In this document: positions 44,375 through 55,539 of the stretch, piece after piece
Numbering within the stretch: the stretch's first letter is position 1
Layout of the letters: every line of letters starts with the position of its first letter
Assembly (NCBI GenBank): GCA_023053685.1
Contig: JALIGW010000021.1
Span: 13,400,554-13,464,553 of the forward strand
Source: Diadophis punctatus similis
Taxonomy: Eukaryota; Chordata; Lepidosauria; Squamata; Dipsadidae
Direction: 5' to 3'
Length of the DNA stretch: 64,000 bases
Translations under genes and position numbers: made by a program
Notes under the pieces: generated by a model
Told to the model about the DNA's origin: nothing
Database searches by the model: none
Seen by the model: only the letters and a program-made list of their open reading frames with translations

Positions 44375-44640
44375 GTTCTCACTGTCACGAAATTTCTCCT
44401 TAGTTCTAAGTTGCTTCTCCCCTTGATTATTTTCCATCCTTTGCTTTTTGTCCTGCCTTCAGGTGCTTTGTAGAATAGGTTGACCCCCCCTCTTCTTTGT
44501 GGCAACCCCTGAGATATTGGAAGACTGCTATCAATCCCTCCTATTCCTTCTTTTCATTAAACTAGACATATCCAATTCCAGCAACCGTTCTTTATATGTT
44601 TTAGCCTCCAGTTCTATCTGGTTTTTCAGCTGGCTTCTTT
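44375..44640 (-). mobile_element. CR1 (continuation)
   Basis: Inverted CR1 ORF2 C-terminus continued from 43878. Confidence 0.9.
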
Positions 44641-45280
44641 CCACTGGCCACAAATTAGGTCTCATTCTAGAATAATCCAGTTAACAAACAGACAAACAGA
44701 TATTTGAGAAATAACAAGGCCAGTCCTCTCAATTCCTACAGAGAGGAATACGTCCTCAAAATTTCAGAAGATCGCTAGGATCCAGAGAATTGGCCTTGTT
44801 ATTTCTCAAATTTGATAATAATTATGTAGGGCAATCAGATCCTTCTGCAGAGATTTAGCTGAGCAAATATTTGGGAGGCAGCCTTAGCTCTTTGCTGTCC
44901 TCTAGCGCCGATTTGAATTTGGGTAACCCAGTTCTGGTAGCTGGAGAGGATATTTTCTAGTAAAATATGCCCTTTGATCTTTATGATCAAAGGAATAACG
45001 TTTGGTCTGCATTTTAATCCAGAAAGAGTAATCGATGGCATTTGGTCTGGGGATTCCAACGGAGGGGTGTGTGTCATTCAAAACTGTTTACTATTTTGTT
45101 TTGTTTTTTTCTCAGTCATAAGGTGGAACTGCAGCTGTGTAGCCATAAAAATTAGAGTTTGGGTCAAAGATGAATTTTGCTTACAAACAGCCCCAATTCA
45201 CAGTGCTCCAAATGGTCATCTTGTATCTATTGGAGGGCAGCTATCTCTCTATCATCTTCTCTAATTATCATCCTTTTCTT
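44641..45280. other. Unique sequence with a 20-bp inverted repeat
   Basis: tttgagaaataacaaggcca at 44703-44722 is exactly inverted at 44791-44810. No gene recognised. Confidence 0.6.
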
Positions 45281-45484
45281 ATGTCTCTCTCTCTCTCTCT
45301 CTCATATCCCTTTATCAACTATCATCTATGTCTCTCTCTCTCTCTCTCTCACATACCTCTTTATCATCTATCGCCTGTTTATCATCTCTATCTATCTATA
45401 TTTGGCTCCTGGGACACAGCAAGTCTCAATGTGATGCTGATGAGCAGAGCTATTAAGAAATGGATCGCTCATTGACTGCAGAAG

Positions 45485-45540
<56 letters not shown>

Positions 45541-45588
45541 CTCATCTCTCTCTCTCTCTCTCTCTCTCCTCCCTCCCTCCCTCCCTCC

Positions 45589-45649
<61 letters not shown>

Positions 45650-45870
45650 GTCCGTCCGTCCATCCATCCATCCATCCATCCATCCATCCATCTATCTATC
45701 ATCTATCTATCATCTATCTATACCTCATCTCTTTATCATCTGTCATCTGTGTCTGTTTGTCAGTCTATCTATTATCCTATCCATCCATCCATCCACCCAT
45801 ATATAGCTATATTAGCTATCTCCTCTAGTTATAATCCCCTTATTATCTCTCTATCATTCTCTCTCTCTCT
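45281..45870 (+). repeat. (CT)n, (CTAT)n, (CCAT)n tracts
   Basis: Several CT blocks, a CTAT block (about 45590-45648), CGTC units, CCAT units and degenerate ATCT-rich sequence. Confidence 0.93.
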
Positions 45871-46440
45871 TATTTGTTGCGACAGAAAAAAAATGGTTGA
45901 TAAACTCTAACATGATGTCTAAAAATCACCTCAGCAATGTAGCACACTGTTTGCCCATTACTATTCATTATTTGATACCCCAATTTTCCCAATATTGGGA
46001 GAAGCACCCAAAAGGGATTAATTGACCTAGTTAGCTAACCTGAAAGAGGTTCTATTTAACCCTAAATAGACCCAGTTGTGCCCAGCCTAACTAAAGTTTG
46101 CCTGATCACCCATTAACTCAGTTTGACTCCAGAGTCTTCCCAGAAAAAGAACTGCAGAGAATGAATTGGGGGGAAAAAAACCAAGAAAAAAACCAAGCTT
46201 TTCCAATATGTGACATATTGAGCTGAGGATTTAAACAATGGACAGCCATTCCTCTTCTGATAAATACAGATTTATCACATCCGCCATGCAACACCACTTT
46301 TAAGGCAGTTGCTAGGAGAAAAGCAAAGGTTTTAATGGTCAGATTTATGCCAGTAGGAACAGAATGAATACACCAGTCTCCACGTTGACAGCTAGTCAAG
46401 AATTGCTTCAGGCATTCAGCCAAATTCAGCCAAATTCAGA
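45871..46440. other. Unique sequence
   Basis: No recognised feature. Confidence 0.4.
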
Positions 46441-46442
46441 GC

Positions 46443-46612
<170 letters not shown>

Positions 46613-47102
46613 CTAGGTTATTAGTCAACAAAACAGGCAATATCATGAAGGTTCTTGCAAGACAGTGGATCGAATATTAATATCTGTCTGGTAAAGAAGA
46701 AGTATTTTTTGCAAAAGCAGGGGGTAAGTCAATAATGAACGGATTGGATTTCATATTGAATCTTTCAAACCCAGCTGGGTGGAAGAAATTGACTAGATAT
46801 TTGCAAGTCAATGCCTCTTTTGCTGCATTCTTCAGCTCATGTATATTTTAGCCTCAGCTGTCAGAGGACAAAGTGTTTGAATTGCAGAGAGAAAGCATTA
46901 CGTTTGCTTTGGCTCCAAACAAAAATAAATGTATTTGGTGCAATATATATAGTACATATAATATTAGGTGCTTCAATCTGCGGAATATAACTATAATTTA
47001 TTTCTTATTTTCCAAGTTTCCTTCTGGAGTATTTGTTTTATTCTCACAGCCAGCCTGTAAAAGAGATTAAACAATGATGGGAATTAACCCAAGGATATCT
47101 AA
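46613..47102. other. Unique sequence
   Basis: No recognised feature. Confidence 0.4.
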
Positions 47103-47312
47103 TTAATCAAGGAGAGAAGCAACATGAAACTAAGGAGAAATTTCCTGACAGTGAGAACAATTAACCAGTGGAACACCTTGCCTCATGAAGTTGTGAATTC
47201 TCCAACACTGGAAGTTTTTAAGAAGAGATTAGACAACCATTTGTGTGAAATGGTATAAGGTTTCCTGCCTGAACAGGGGGTTGGACTAGAAGACCTCCAA
47301 CGTCCCTTCTGT
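47103..47312 (+). mobile_element. CR1-type LINE 3' end
   Basis: Starts aatcaaggagagaagcaaca, ends ctagaagacctccaacgtcc and passes directly into an ATTCT tract. Confidence 0.9.
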
Positions 47313-47755
47313 TATTCTATTCTATTCTATTCTATTCCATTCCATTCCATTCCATTCCATTCCACTCCATTCCCTATTCTATTCTATTCTATTCTATTCT
47401 ATTCTATTCTATTCTATTCTATTCTATTCCATTCCATTCCATTCCATTCCATTCCATTCCATTCCAATTCCACTCCACTCCACTCCACTCCACTCCACTC
47501 CACTCCACTCCACTCCACTCCTCCACTCCACTCCACTCCACTCCTTATTCTATTCTATTCTATTCTATTCTATTCTATTCTATTCTATTCTATTCTATTC
47601 TATTCTATTCTATTCTATTCTATTCTATTCTATTCCATTCCATTCCATTTCCATTCCATTCCATTCCATTCCACTCCACTCCACTCCATTCCTTATTCTA
47701 TTCTATTCTATTCTATTCTATTCTATTCTATTCTATTCTATTCTATTCTATTCTG
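47313..47755 (+). repeat. (ATTCT)n/(ATTCC)n/(ACTCC)n tail, cyclic
   Basis: A CR1-seeded tract in which blocks of ATTCT, ATTCC and ACTCC follow one another in the same order three times, ending with ATTCT. Confidence 0.95.
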
Positions 47756-47794
47756 AATTTTGAGGGCAAATCAGAATTTAGGTAGCCCTGTTCT

Positions 47795-47945
47795 CAGAAT
47801 AACAGACTTGGAAGGGACCTTGGAGGTCTTCTAGTCTAACCCCTTGCTCAAGCAAGAGACTCTATTCCATTTCAGACAAACAGTTGTCCGATCTCTTCTT
47901 AACAACCTCCTGTGATGGAGGCCCCACAACCTCTGGAGGCACAAT
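47795..47945 (-). mobile_element. CR1 tail
   Basis: acttggaagggaccttggag followed by the inverted 3' UTR; truncated. Confidence 0.85.
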
Positions 47946-48101
47946 CACAGTGGTGCTTTTGCAGACCTTAGACCAAACTTCTAAGCATCTTCCTATAATT
48001 TGTTTTCTTTAAGATCATAAAGAGAGCCATCCTTCTAATTGGTATTTTTCAAACCTTCCATGATATCTTCAGTAACAGCAACAAAGACCGCACAAAGAAT
48101 A

Positions 48102-48344
48102 GGAGCCGAGGTGGCGCAGTGGTTAAAAGCAGCACTGCAACCTACATCAGCCGACTGCTAGTTCAGCAGTTCAGCTGTTCAAATCTCACCGGCTCAAGGT
48201 TGACTCAGCCTTCCATCCTTCCGAGGTGGGTAAAATGAGGACCCAGATTGTTGGGGGCAAGATGCTGAACTCTGTAAACCGCTTAGAGAGGGCTGTAAAG
48301 CACTATGAAGCGGTATATAAGTCTAAGTGCTATTGCTATTGCTA
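48102..48344 (+). mobile_element. tRNA-derived SINE, copy 6
   Basis: Head ggagccgaggtggcgcagtg, B-box region gttcaaatctcaccgg, 3' end taagtctaagtgctattgct. Confidence 0.88.
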
Positions 48345-48723
48345 ATATTTTTCTACCATATCAAGTTACGCTGCTCTTTCTTACTTGCTTCTCTAAAATC
48401 TAAAGACACCCAAAAGCAGATTTTTAAATACATCTGCAGAGATGCAAACCATCTTAAACTGCATGAAGCTAAATGATACTTAATATGTATATTGAGAGAA
48501 GATGATTGTTTGGCTTCTGTTTGAGATGTAGACGTGCACATAATGTCCAAATGAGACATCTACTGTAGGAGGAGGAGGAGCAAGGATTGGCCTGGAGACA
48601 ACGCTCACAACCTTGGACCTTCTAGTTCAAGATCCTGTTTCCAAAAGTCCACCAGAAAAAGAATTCTTGAGACCTTAGGGTTCTAATTCAAAACTTTTAA
48701 TAAAAAAAATACCTTGTTTACGA
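48345..48723. other. Unique sequence
   Basis: No recognised feature. An untranslated first exon of FAM216B could lie in this general area, but I see no signal for one. Confidence 0.35.
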
Positions 48724-48724
48724 T

Positions 48725-49026
48725 TAACAGAATTGGAAGGGACCTTGGAGGTCTTCTAAGTCCAACCCCCAATTCAAGCAGGAGACCCTATTCCATTTCA
48801 GACAAATGGTTGTCCAATCTCTTCTTAAAAACCTCCTGGGATGCAGCACCCACAACTGCTGTTCCACCGATTAATTGTTCTAACTACCAGGAAATTTTTC
48901 CTTGCTTCTAGGTTGGCTCTCTCCATGTTTTATTTCCATCCATGGTTTCTTGTTCTGCCTTCAGGTGCTTTGGAGGATAGGTTGACCAAAGCACCTGAAG
49001 AGAGAGCAAGAAGCAATGGATGGAAA
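48725..49026 (-). mobile_element. CR1-type LINE 3' end with fold-back
   Basis: Inverted CR1 to 48985, then 41 bp of the same CR1 region in the opposite orientation (48986-49026), making an inverted junction. Confidence 0.82.
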
Positions 49027-49069
49027 CTGTTTAGAATTACAGTAAAGCAAAGCTGTCCACAAAGGTGGA

Positions 49070-49270
49070 TTTATACTCCAGGAAGAGATTATTTTGGACC
49101 CTACATAAAGTCCCATCTCTGCACAGAGATAGAGATTAGAGACAGAGATAAGAGATATAGAGATAAAGATAAGAGATAAGAGATAAGAGCTAGCGATAAA
49201 GATGGAGATGGAGATTAGAAATTAGAGATTAGAGAATGGAGATGGAGATAGTTTGGCGATTAGAGATTAG
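49070..49270 (+). repeat. Degenerate GAGATA/AGATTA tandem repeat
   Basis: Imperfect agagataa- and gagattaga-like units; it resumes at 49720-49740 after a LINE insertion. Confidence 0.75.
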
Positions 49271-49274
49271 AAAT

Positions 49275-49678
49275 TCGGCACGACCTAAGCATAACTCATA
49301 AAATTATCTGCTACAAACGTCCTTCCTGTCAATGACTACTTCAGCTTCAACCACAACAATACACGAGCACATAACAGATACAAACTCAAAGTGAACCGCT
49401 CCAAACTTGACTGTAGAAAATACAACTTTAGTAACAGAGTGGTAAATGCCTGGAACTCACTACCTGACTCTGTGTTTTCGTCACCAAACCCCCAAAACTT
49501 TACCCTTAGACTGTCCACTGTTGACCTCACCCGATTCCTAAGAGGTCAGTAAGGGGTGTGCATAAGCGCACCAGCGTGCCTACCGTCCCTGTCCTAATGT
49601 TCCCGCTTATCAGTGCCCATCTTATGTATACAAACAATGTTTTATCTATGTATATTACCAACATGTACTTGATAAAAC
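49275..49678 (+). mobile_element. LINE reverse-transcriptase C-terminus, copy B
   Basis: Nearly identical to 30288-30690 (ttcggcacgacctaagcata; gtggtaaatgcctggaactc; cgattcctaagaggtcagta). It is inserted in the AGATTA tandem repeat, which resumes downstream. The 3' end runs into (AAAC)n. Confidence 0.87.
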
Positions 49679-49720
49679 AAACAAACAAACAAACAAACAA
49701 ACAAACAAACAAACAAACAA
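49673..49720 (+). repeat. (AAAC)n LINE tail
   Basis: About ten AAAC units directly after the LINE 3' UTR. Confidence 0.95.
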
Positions 49721-49895
49721 ATTAGAAATTAGAGATTAGGGGATGGAGATGGAGCGGGGAGGGACAGAGGAGGGAAGGGGCAGGGGGCGGGGAGAGGGAG
49801 AGCAATGTTGCACAATGCAGTAGCACAGCTGATTTTTAAAAATAAAGCCAGGAGCCAAGTTTATATATTTTTTTGTTTCTTTTTACCATCAACAG

Positions 49896-50028
49896 CTCCT
49901 TTCCTGCTTGTAATTTGGAAACTGTGGAGATGGGAGAACGTGAGAGACAAAATCCTAGCAAACACCACTATCCTAAATTGCCAAGCATACAAGTGCCTTC
50001 AAGTGAATGGGACTCGTTCTTGATGAAG
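49896..50028 (+). CDS. FAM216B: FAM216B first coding exon
   Basis: FAM216B is a small, poorly characterised vertebrate protein; no biochemical activity is known to me. A polypyrimidine tract and AG (49894-49895) precede 34 nt of 5' UTR. The ATG is at 49930-49932. It encodes 33 codons, MGERERQNPSKHHYPKLPSI and QVPSSEWDSFLMK, and ends at a GT donor (50029-50030, gtatcgg) in phase 0. Human FAM216B, as I recall it, also spends 33 residues before the same junction, with a similar LP-IxVP motif. It lies about 44 kb downstream of TNFSF11 on the same strand, the human gene order. An earlier untranslated exon was not found. Confidence 0.85.
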
Positions 50029-50427
50029 GTATCGGAGTTGGTTACCTTTCAATTTACGGGAGCCTGAAGTCAAGTCCTCCACTCTTATGGCCCTTAGGAA
50101 GTCAATCCCTCAGTGCTCCGAAGAGGTGGAGTAATGTGCCTTGAGTCACAGAGTTCCTTTAGCCATTGAAAGAAGCACATTCCTGAAGAACGCTCCAACC
50201 TAATTGGTGGACAATTCCTTAAACCGCCTATGTTCACAATTTGCCCAGGGCGTATATGGTTAGGGTGTTGTGGGAATATTGGATAGGAGTCAGGTCTGGA
50301 GCAAAACAAACTCCATCCAGTCAGTCACATTGAGAGATTATCTGAAAAGAAATGTGTGCATAGAAATAGAAATAATAGAAATAAATAGAAACAGAAATGA
50401 AGGCAAATAGAAATAATAGAAATAGAA

Positions 50428-50591
50428 ATGAAATGGGAGGGAGGGAGAAAGGAAAAGGAAAAGGAAAGGAAAGGAAAGGAAGGAAAGGAAAGGAAAGGAA
50501 AGAAGGAAAGAAAGAAAGAAGGAAGGAAGGAAGGAAAGAAAGAGAGAAAGGAAAAAGAAAGGAAAGAAAGAAAGAAAGGAAAGAAAGAAAG

Positions 50592-50650
<59 letters not shown>

Positions 50651-50819
50651 AGGGATGGGAAGGGAGGAAGGAAGGAAGGAAGGAAGAAGGGAAAGAAAGA
50701 AAGGAAAAGAAAAAAGGGAAGGGAAGGGAAGGGAAGGGAGGGAAGGAAGGAAGGAAGGAAGAAATGAAAGAAGGAAGGAAGGAAGGAAAGAAGGAAGGAA
50801 GGAAGGAAGGAAGGAAGGA

Positions 50820-50863
<44 letters not shown>

Positions 50864-50885
50864 AGAAAGAAAGAAAGAAAGAAAG
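50428..50885 (+). repeat. (GAAA)n/(GGAA)n purine tract
   Basis: Polypurine strand of GAAA, GGAA and GGGAA blocks inside the first FAM216B intron. Lys/Glu-rich and Phe/Leu/Ser-rich frames are artefacts. Confidence 0.97.
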
Positions 50886-51024
50886 ACCATACTGTATGTG
50901 ACATTTATGAGCTGCTGCATTTGCTTAAAAAGCATGGGGTGTGGTTTGATTTTTATTCTCTCAACAGGCATAGGTCACTTTAAGGAGAATTTTTGTAGCT
51001 CAGGGTTGACATGAGGGCTCCTTG

Positions 51025-51160
51025 GTGCTCTCTGAGCTTGCTTGTTTTCTTGCAGACGTTTCATCACCCAAACTAGGTAACATCATCAGTGCTAGGTAAC
51101 ATCATCACTAGCACTGATGATGTTCCCTAGCTGGGTCATGAAACGTCTGCAAGAAAACAA
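51025..51160. repeat. Inverted pair of GAAACGTC-type termini (Penelope-like?)
   Basis: The minus copy (gttttcttgcagacgtttca, 51045-51064) and plus copy (tgaaacgtctgcaagaaaac, 51138-51157) face outward around catcatcagtgctaggtaac. Confidence 0.75.
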
Positions 51161-51167
51161 CCGCATT

Positions 51168-51590
51168 CTACCTCATACTTCCCTTTGACCGGTCAGGTCC
51201 CACAGAGTCGGTCTCCTCCAGGTCCCGTCAGCCAAACAATGTCGGCTGGCGGGGCCTAGGGGGAGGGCCTTCTCTGTGGGAGCCCCTGCTCTCTGGAACC
51301 AACTCCCCCCAGAGATACGAATTGTCCCCACTTTGCTGGCCTTCCGAAAAGCCGTGAAGACATGGCTCTTCCTGCAGGTGGGGTTTTGAGACAACTTCAT
51401 CTTGGTCTCCCCCATGTATGTAAGATGTTGTATGCTTTTTTAAAAAATGTATTTTAAATTGTTTTAAATATACTGTTTAGTGGTTCTTCAAATGTTGTAC
51501 GCTGCCCTGAGTCCCCAGGGAGTAGGGCGGCATATAAGAATCCTAAATAAAATAAAAATAATAAATAAATAAACCAAGCTCAGAGAGCAC
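51168..51590 (+). mobile_element. LINE 3' end (L2/CR1-group?) with (AAAT)n tail
   Basis: Contains ccttctctgtgggagcccct, tggaaccaactccccccaga, a 3' UTR with gctgccctgagtccccaggg, and an A/T tail. It shares its end with the copy at 10325. The element appears nested in the GAAACGTC-type repeat, whose end (accaagctcagagagcacc) resumes at 51572. Confidence 0.65.
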
Positions 51591-51742
51591 CGAGGAGCCC
51601 ATAAGTCACTTTTTTCAATGCCACTGCACGAAATCCATTTGGCTATAAGTTCCAGGAGTGGCCTTTACTCCGTGGAGGAGGTTGATCAATTCTGGATTGT
51701 CCCATCTGCCATTCCTAACTAGACCGGTCCTTGCCTTGGCAG

Positions 51743-51864
51743 GGTTTGAACGACGGACAAAAACGCTATTTTTTATAGCATCCTGAGCATCTATGACAGC
51801 CGGGGGCAGCGAGAAGCCTTGTGCCGCCGATACACGATCAGCCTTCAGCGCCAAAATGCGCTGG
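51743..51864 (+). CDS. FAM216B: FAM216B middle exon, frameshifted as written
   Basis: Acceptor AG at 51741-51742 after ctagaccggtccttgccttggc-like pyrimidines; donor gtgagt at 51865-51870. The first frame gives GLNDGQKRYF; the next frame over gives YSILSIYDSRGQREALCRRY and TISLQRQNAL. Joined, these match the FAM216 family core (GQxRYFYSIxxIYxSRxQxEAL..RY..SLQ.Q) without gaps. They are offset by one extra T in the run 51769-51774: six Ts where five keep frame. As written, the exon-2 frame reads YFL and stops at TAG 51776-51778. A homopolymer sequencing error or a real null allele are both possible. A reverse-strand open frame here is a shadow. Confidence 0.85.
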
Positions 51865-52271
51865 GTGAGTATCAGCTGAGGCCGATCCTGGCATCGGAGA
51901 TCCAGAGAAATTTGGAGAGCCACGGGTATTACAAAATCTGGGGATTACAAGGCCAGTTTTATGGGCCGTGAAAGCGCATCTCTCTCACAGCCGGAGCACA
52001 TGCTGGTTCAAGAGGCAGGGTTCACGCAGCCTTTGGCCAAAAGCTTTGTTCCACTCAGCAGGGCCAGGATGAACATTCATGCGCAATGCGACTTCCTGCA
52101 CTCTGAATGCTATTTATGCCATGTCAGTTTATCTTTACTGTCTCTCCACCACCATGCTCAAAACACGCCCCGAGACAGCTGAAAAATAAATGCTTTGGAG
52201 TGAATTTTTCGCTATCGAAAAAGAGAAAAATCCGACTTCTGTAAAAGGCACGAAGTATATCTTCAGGTCTA

Positions 52272-52309
52272 CAGGTCATCCTCAACTTATGACCACAACA
52301 GAGAACAAA
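52272..52309 (+). mobile_element. Mariner-type MITE left-end scrap
   Basis: acaggtcatcctcaacttat then gaccacaacagag, the left terminus of the caggtagtcc family, followed by a microsatellite. Confidence 0.6.
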
Positions 52310-52310
52310 G

Positions 52311-52320
52311 TTGTTGTTGT

Positions 52321-52364
<44 letters not shown>

Positions 52365-52465
52365 CTTCTTCTTCTTCTTCTTCTTCTTCTTCTTCTTCTT
52401 CTTCTTCTTCTTCTTCTTCTTCTTCTTCTTCTTCTTCTCCTCCTCCTCCTCCTCCTCCTCCTCCT

Positions 52466-52525
<60 letters not shown>

Positions 52526-52530
52526 CCTCC
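52311..52530 (+). repeat. (TTG)n(TTC)n(TCC)n(CTCCTG)n microsatellite
   Basis: Consecutive trinucleotide blocks in the second FAM216B intron. Confidence 0.97.
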
Positions 52531-52544
52531 CAATCCCCCCTCCC

Positions 52545-52650
52545 TTCTAGCACTGATGATGTTACCTAGTTGGGTAATGAAACGTCTGCAAGAAAACAAG
52601 CAAGCTCAGAGAGCACCAAGGACCCCACAGTTCAACCCTGAGCTACAAAT
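52545..52650 (+). repeat. GAAACGTC-type repeat terminus (Penelope-like?)
   Basis: Contains cactgatgatgttacctagt, aatgaaacgtctgcaagaaa and aagctcagagagcaccaagg; single plus-sense copy. Confidence 0.75.
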
Positions 52651-53407
52651 ATTGTCTTCTGTCATATCTACAAGCATTTGATGCCAGTAATAGTATATTT
52701 TTGGATGCCAGTAATAGTAATTCCCAAAACTTTAGGCTCATGTAGTAGGAAAAAAATACCCTGGAGAGAAGGGAATAGCAAACGGCATATATTGTGGCCT
52801 TGCAAACTACAAGGATATGCTTAGATCTTAGAAAGTCACCAGGCCTCAAGGTGAACTGACCACAGATTTAACTGAATCTGTAACAGCTTTTTAGGTTCTT
52901 CAAACCAAAGTTTCTCCTAGCCATACCTGAGGAAACCTGGGCTCTTACATCCATAAGTTCTATTTCTGAATTATAGCTCTTGGCTCGGTTGCAAAAACTC
53001 TGGAAAAACTTGGTGTTAGTTTACTAGTTCTGTGAGTAATGAAATATGTGGACAAAACAGAAACGATTACCATAGGGGTAAAGCTGGAGACCGTTTTTTC
53101 CCCCTTTCTGGAAACGATCATACGTTTTACGGTTTGGTGAACTTGGATGGATGAAATTACAGGCCGACTTCAATTGGGGCTTTCTTACAAATGTAGGATA
53201 TAGGATAACTGTCTGCTCTAAACCAGCCTGCCTTCACCCTGGCTTTATGAAACGGCTCGGTTCGTTCCAGGTTGGTTTTCTCCTTCAGGAAAAATCGGAT
53301 TTTCACACTCCCACCCCCTAACCCCGTCATTTTGGAAATCAGAAAGTTGTTATTCTAAACAACACTTGATTGTATCCAGGGGCAGAGTGCTTTGTGTGTG
53401 TCTCTCC

Positions 53408-53482
53408 CAGGGGGGAGAGGGAGAGAGAGGGAGAGAGAGAGATAATAAAGGGATTATAGCTAGATAGCTAGATATGTATATC

Positions 53483-53543
<61 letters not shown>

Positions 53544-53600
53544 GAGAGAGAGAGAGAGAAAGAAAGAGGAAGGGAGAAAGAAGAGAGAGAGAGAAACATT
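53408..53600 (+). repeat. (GA)n tracts
   Basis: Interrupted GA runs in the FAM216B intron. Confidence 0.95.
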
Positions 53601-54016
53601 TGTCTCATAATTAAGGCAAGGACAAAGTAGGTCTCTCTCATCTTTCGCTCCTACAATTATTGAAAACCGTGTCACATCACCGCGGGGACGACAGCTGCTG
53701 GCAGACCATTCTGGAGCTCTTCTTGCAATTAAGGTGGTTATTTTCCAACTTTGCAGTCTACGCATGGCGGGGAACCTTCTTCACTCCATCAACTTTTATG
53801 GCCTGGCCAACTCATGCTGTCTACTGTTGATGGCTCTCCACCCGTGGTTCACTGATCCTGGACTTTTTTAGTTTTGGGGGCCAAAGTAGCAACTAGCTAT
53901 CAACATAAGAGTTCAGTTTTCCACCCCTGCATCCCTCTCCCCTGTCCAAAACTGAGGTTGTTATGGGTTTTGGTCCGCCTGGCGGCTCCTGACCTCCTTT
54001 TCGAACCCATTTCCAG

Positions 54017-54153
54017 GGCTCATCACAAAGCAGCAAGTGGGATATTACGCTTCCTTCATCAAAGATTCAAAATCCAGCCGAAGGTCGAAGCGAGGAAGGA
54101 GGTCTCCCTCAAAGGCAGATGGCAAGAGAGCCCAGCTGCATTCCTGTAATTAA
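54017..54153 (+). CDS. FAM216B: FAM216B terminal coding exon
   Basis: Acceptor AG at 54015-54016. Its first two bases complete the Gly codon begun by the last base of the middle exon. It then reads LITKQQVGYYASFIKDSKSS and a basic tail RRSKRGRRSPSKADGK to TAA at 54151-54153, 44 codons. This aligns with the family text after SLQ..QLLG ([20 protein letters not shown]-like in human as I recall). The tail is shorter than human. With the extra T in the middle exon ignored, the protein would be about 118 residues, against about 139 in human. The phase match across both junctions supports a genuine three-coding-exon gene. Confidence 0.83.
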
Positions 54154-54564
54154 ATATGAATCAAAGGAGCCCCGGAGAACTCTCTCGCCCGGCAAGCGAG
54201 GATGAATCACGGTTTGGCGTTTGGGAGAAATAGGACGCTTTACCTTCTGTCGGTCCGAATTTTGTAAACAGGAATGGGCACGTTGGGAAGAAGAGATTCA
54301 ATTTGTTCAGAGAGAGAGAGATTCCATATTAATTCATGGATGAAATGGAGGATCCTTGTGGAAGCTTGCAAGATTCCCTAAACCTTGCATTAAAACATCT
54401 TGTGGAAATATTTGTAAAATTGTGGCTTCCTTGTTTGAGCTCTGCGGTATGCGACAAGATGTAAATTAGGAGGAGAGGGGAGCTGAGATTTATTGAGCGT
54501 TGGTCAGGAGGACTTGACATCTGGCGTGCACCCAAAGAGATTCATCCGTGCAATTAGCAATGAC
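54154..54564 (+). other. FAM216B: Probable FAM216B 3' UTR, then intergenic
   Basis: Unique sequence after the stop. Candidate ATTAAA signals are at 54149-54154 (overlapping the stop) and about 54390. No certain 3' end. Confidence 0.4.
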
Positions 54565-54918
54565 CAGGGGTGGGTTCTAACTTACCTCGCTGCCGGTTCG
54601 CTTCCTCCCGCGCCACGTGGCCGTGCCTCATGGCCGAGCGCGCTTTGCATGTGTGCGCATGCGCGGTGGCAAAAAATCCATTTTTTTTAAAAAAAAGCTG
54701 AAAACAAGATGGCAATGCATGCGCAGTGCCGGAAACTCAGCTTCTGTGCATGCACAGAAGAAAAAAAAAACCAGGAAAAAATAAAAAATGCAAAAAAAAG
54801 ATGGCGGCCTTCACAGACCGGCACTGACCGAACCGGTTCCCTGACGTCATCGTGACGTCACCAGCGGGTTGCTACTGGTTCGGGCGAACCGGTACGAACC
54901 GGGAGGAACCCACCTCTG
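54565..54918 (+). mobile_element. hAT MITE (cagggrtgggttctaactta family)
   Basis: 354 bp with a perfect 8-bp duplication, gcaatgac (54557-54564, 54919-54926). Ends caggggtgggttctaactta and aggaacccacctctg. Confidence 0.94.
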
Positions 54919-55074
54919 GCAATGACCATGGGGGGGGGACATCTTGCAAGTCTAGCATAGCCTCTGAATTCATAATCTGTATTTCGCCATTCGTCCTAGA
55001 GAGCAGATTGATGTTTAAACCCACATAACTTCTTTGCGGAGATAGTAGCTTAATTTTATGGAGATCCGGGGATA

Positions 55075-55469
55075 CAGGTAGTCTCAAATTACGACCACAA
55101 TTGAGCCCAAAATTCCTGTTGCTAAGCGAGATCAGTATTCAGTGAGTTTGCCCCATTTTACGACCTTTCTTGCCACCATTGTTAAGTGAATCTTTTGCTG
55201 TTGTTGAATTAGTAACACTGCCATTAAGTGAATCGGGCTTCCCCATTGACTTGGCTTGTCAGAAAGTCGCAAAATGGAGTCACGTAACCGCGGGACACTG
55301 CAACCGTCATAAATACATGCCAGTTGCCAAGCCTCTGAATTTTGATCATGTGACCATGGGGATGTTGCAACGGTCGTAAATGTGAAAAACGGTCATAAGT
55401 CCCTTTTTTCAGTGCCGTTGTAACTTTGAATGGTCATTAAATGAACTGTGATACTTTGAGGACTTCCTG
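55075..55469 (+). mobile_element. Mariner-type MITE, full length
   Basis: 395 bp from caggtagtctcaaattacga to tttgaggacttcctg, flanked by TA (55073-55074, 55470-55471). With the 2052 copy it is the most complete of the family here. Confidence 0.85.
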
Positions 55470-55539
55470 TATAAACTCACATCTGGCAAGTGTGTTCTGG
55501 ATATATAGATACATTCTAATGGAATTAGAATTAGAATCA

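Larger units (their letters stand above)
50029..51742 (+). other. FAM216B: FAM216B intron
   Basis: A 1.7-kb intron holding a ~0.45-kb (GAAA/GGAA)n tract, an inverted pair of GAAACGTC-type termini and a LINE 3' end. Confidence 0.75.
51865..54016 (+). other. FAM216B: FAM216B intron
   Basis: A 2.15-kb intron with a mariner MITE scrap, a compound TTG/TTC/TCC/TGC microsatellite, a GAAACGTC-type terminus and a GA tract. The rest is unique. Confidence 0.75.

Noticed and set aside
51615..51923. Minus-strand 102-codon ORF
   Set aside because: It is the antisense shadow of the FAM216B middle exon, which has splice sites and family homology on the plus strand.
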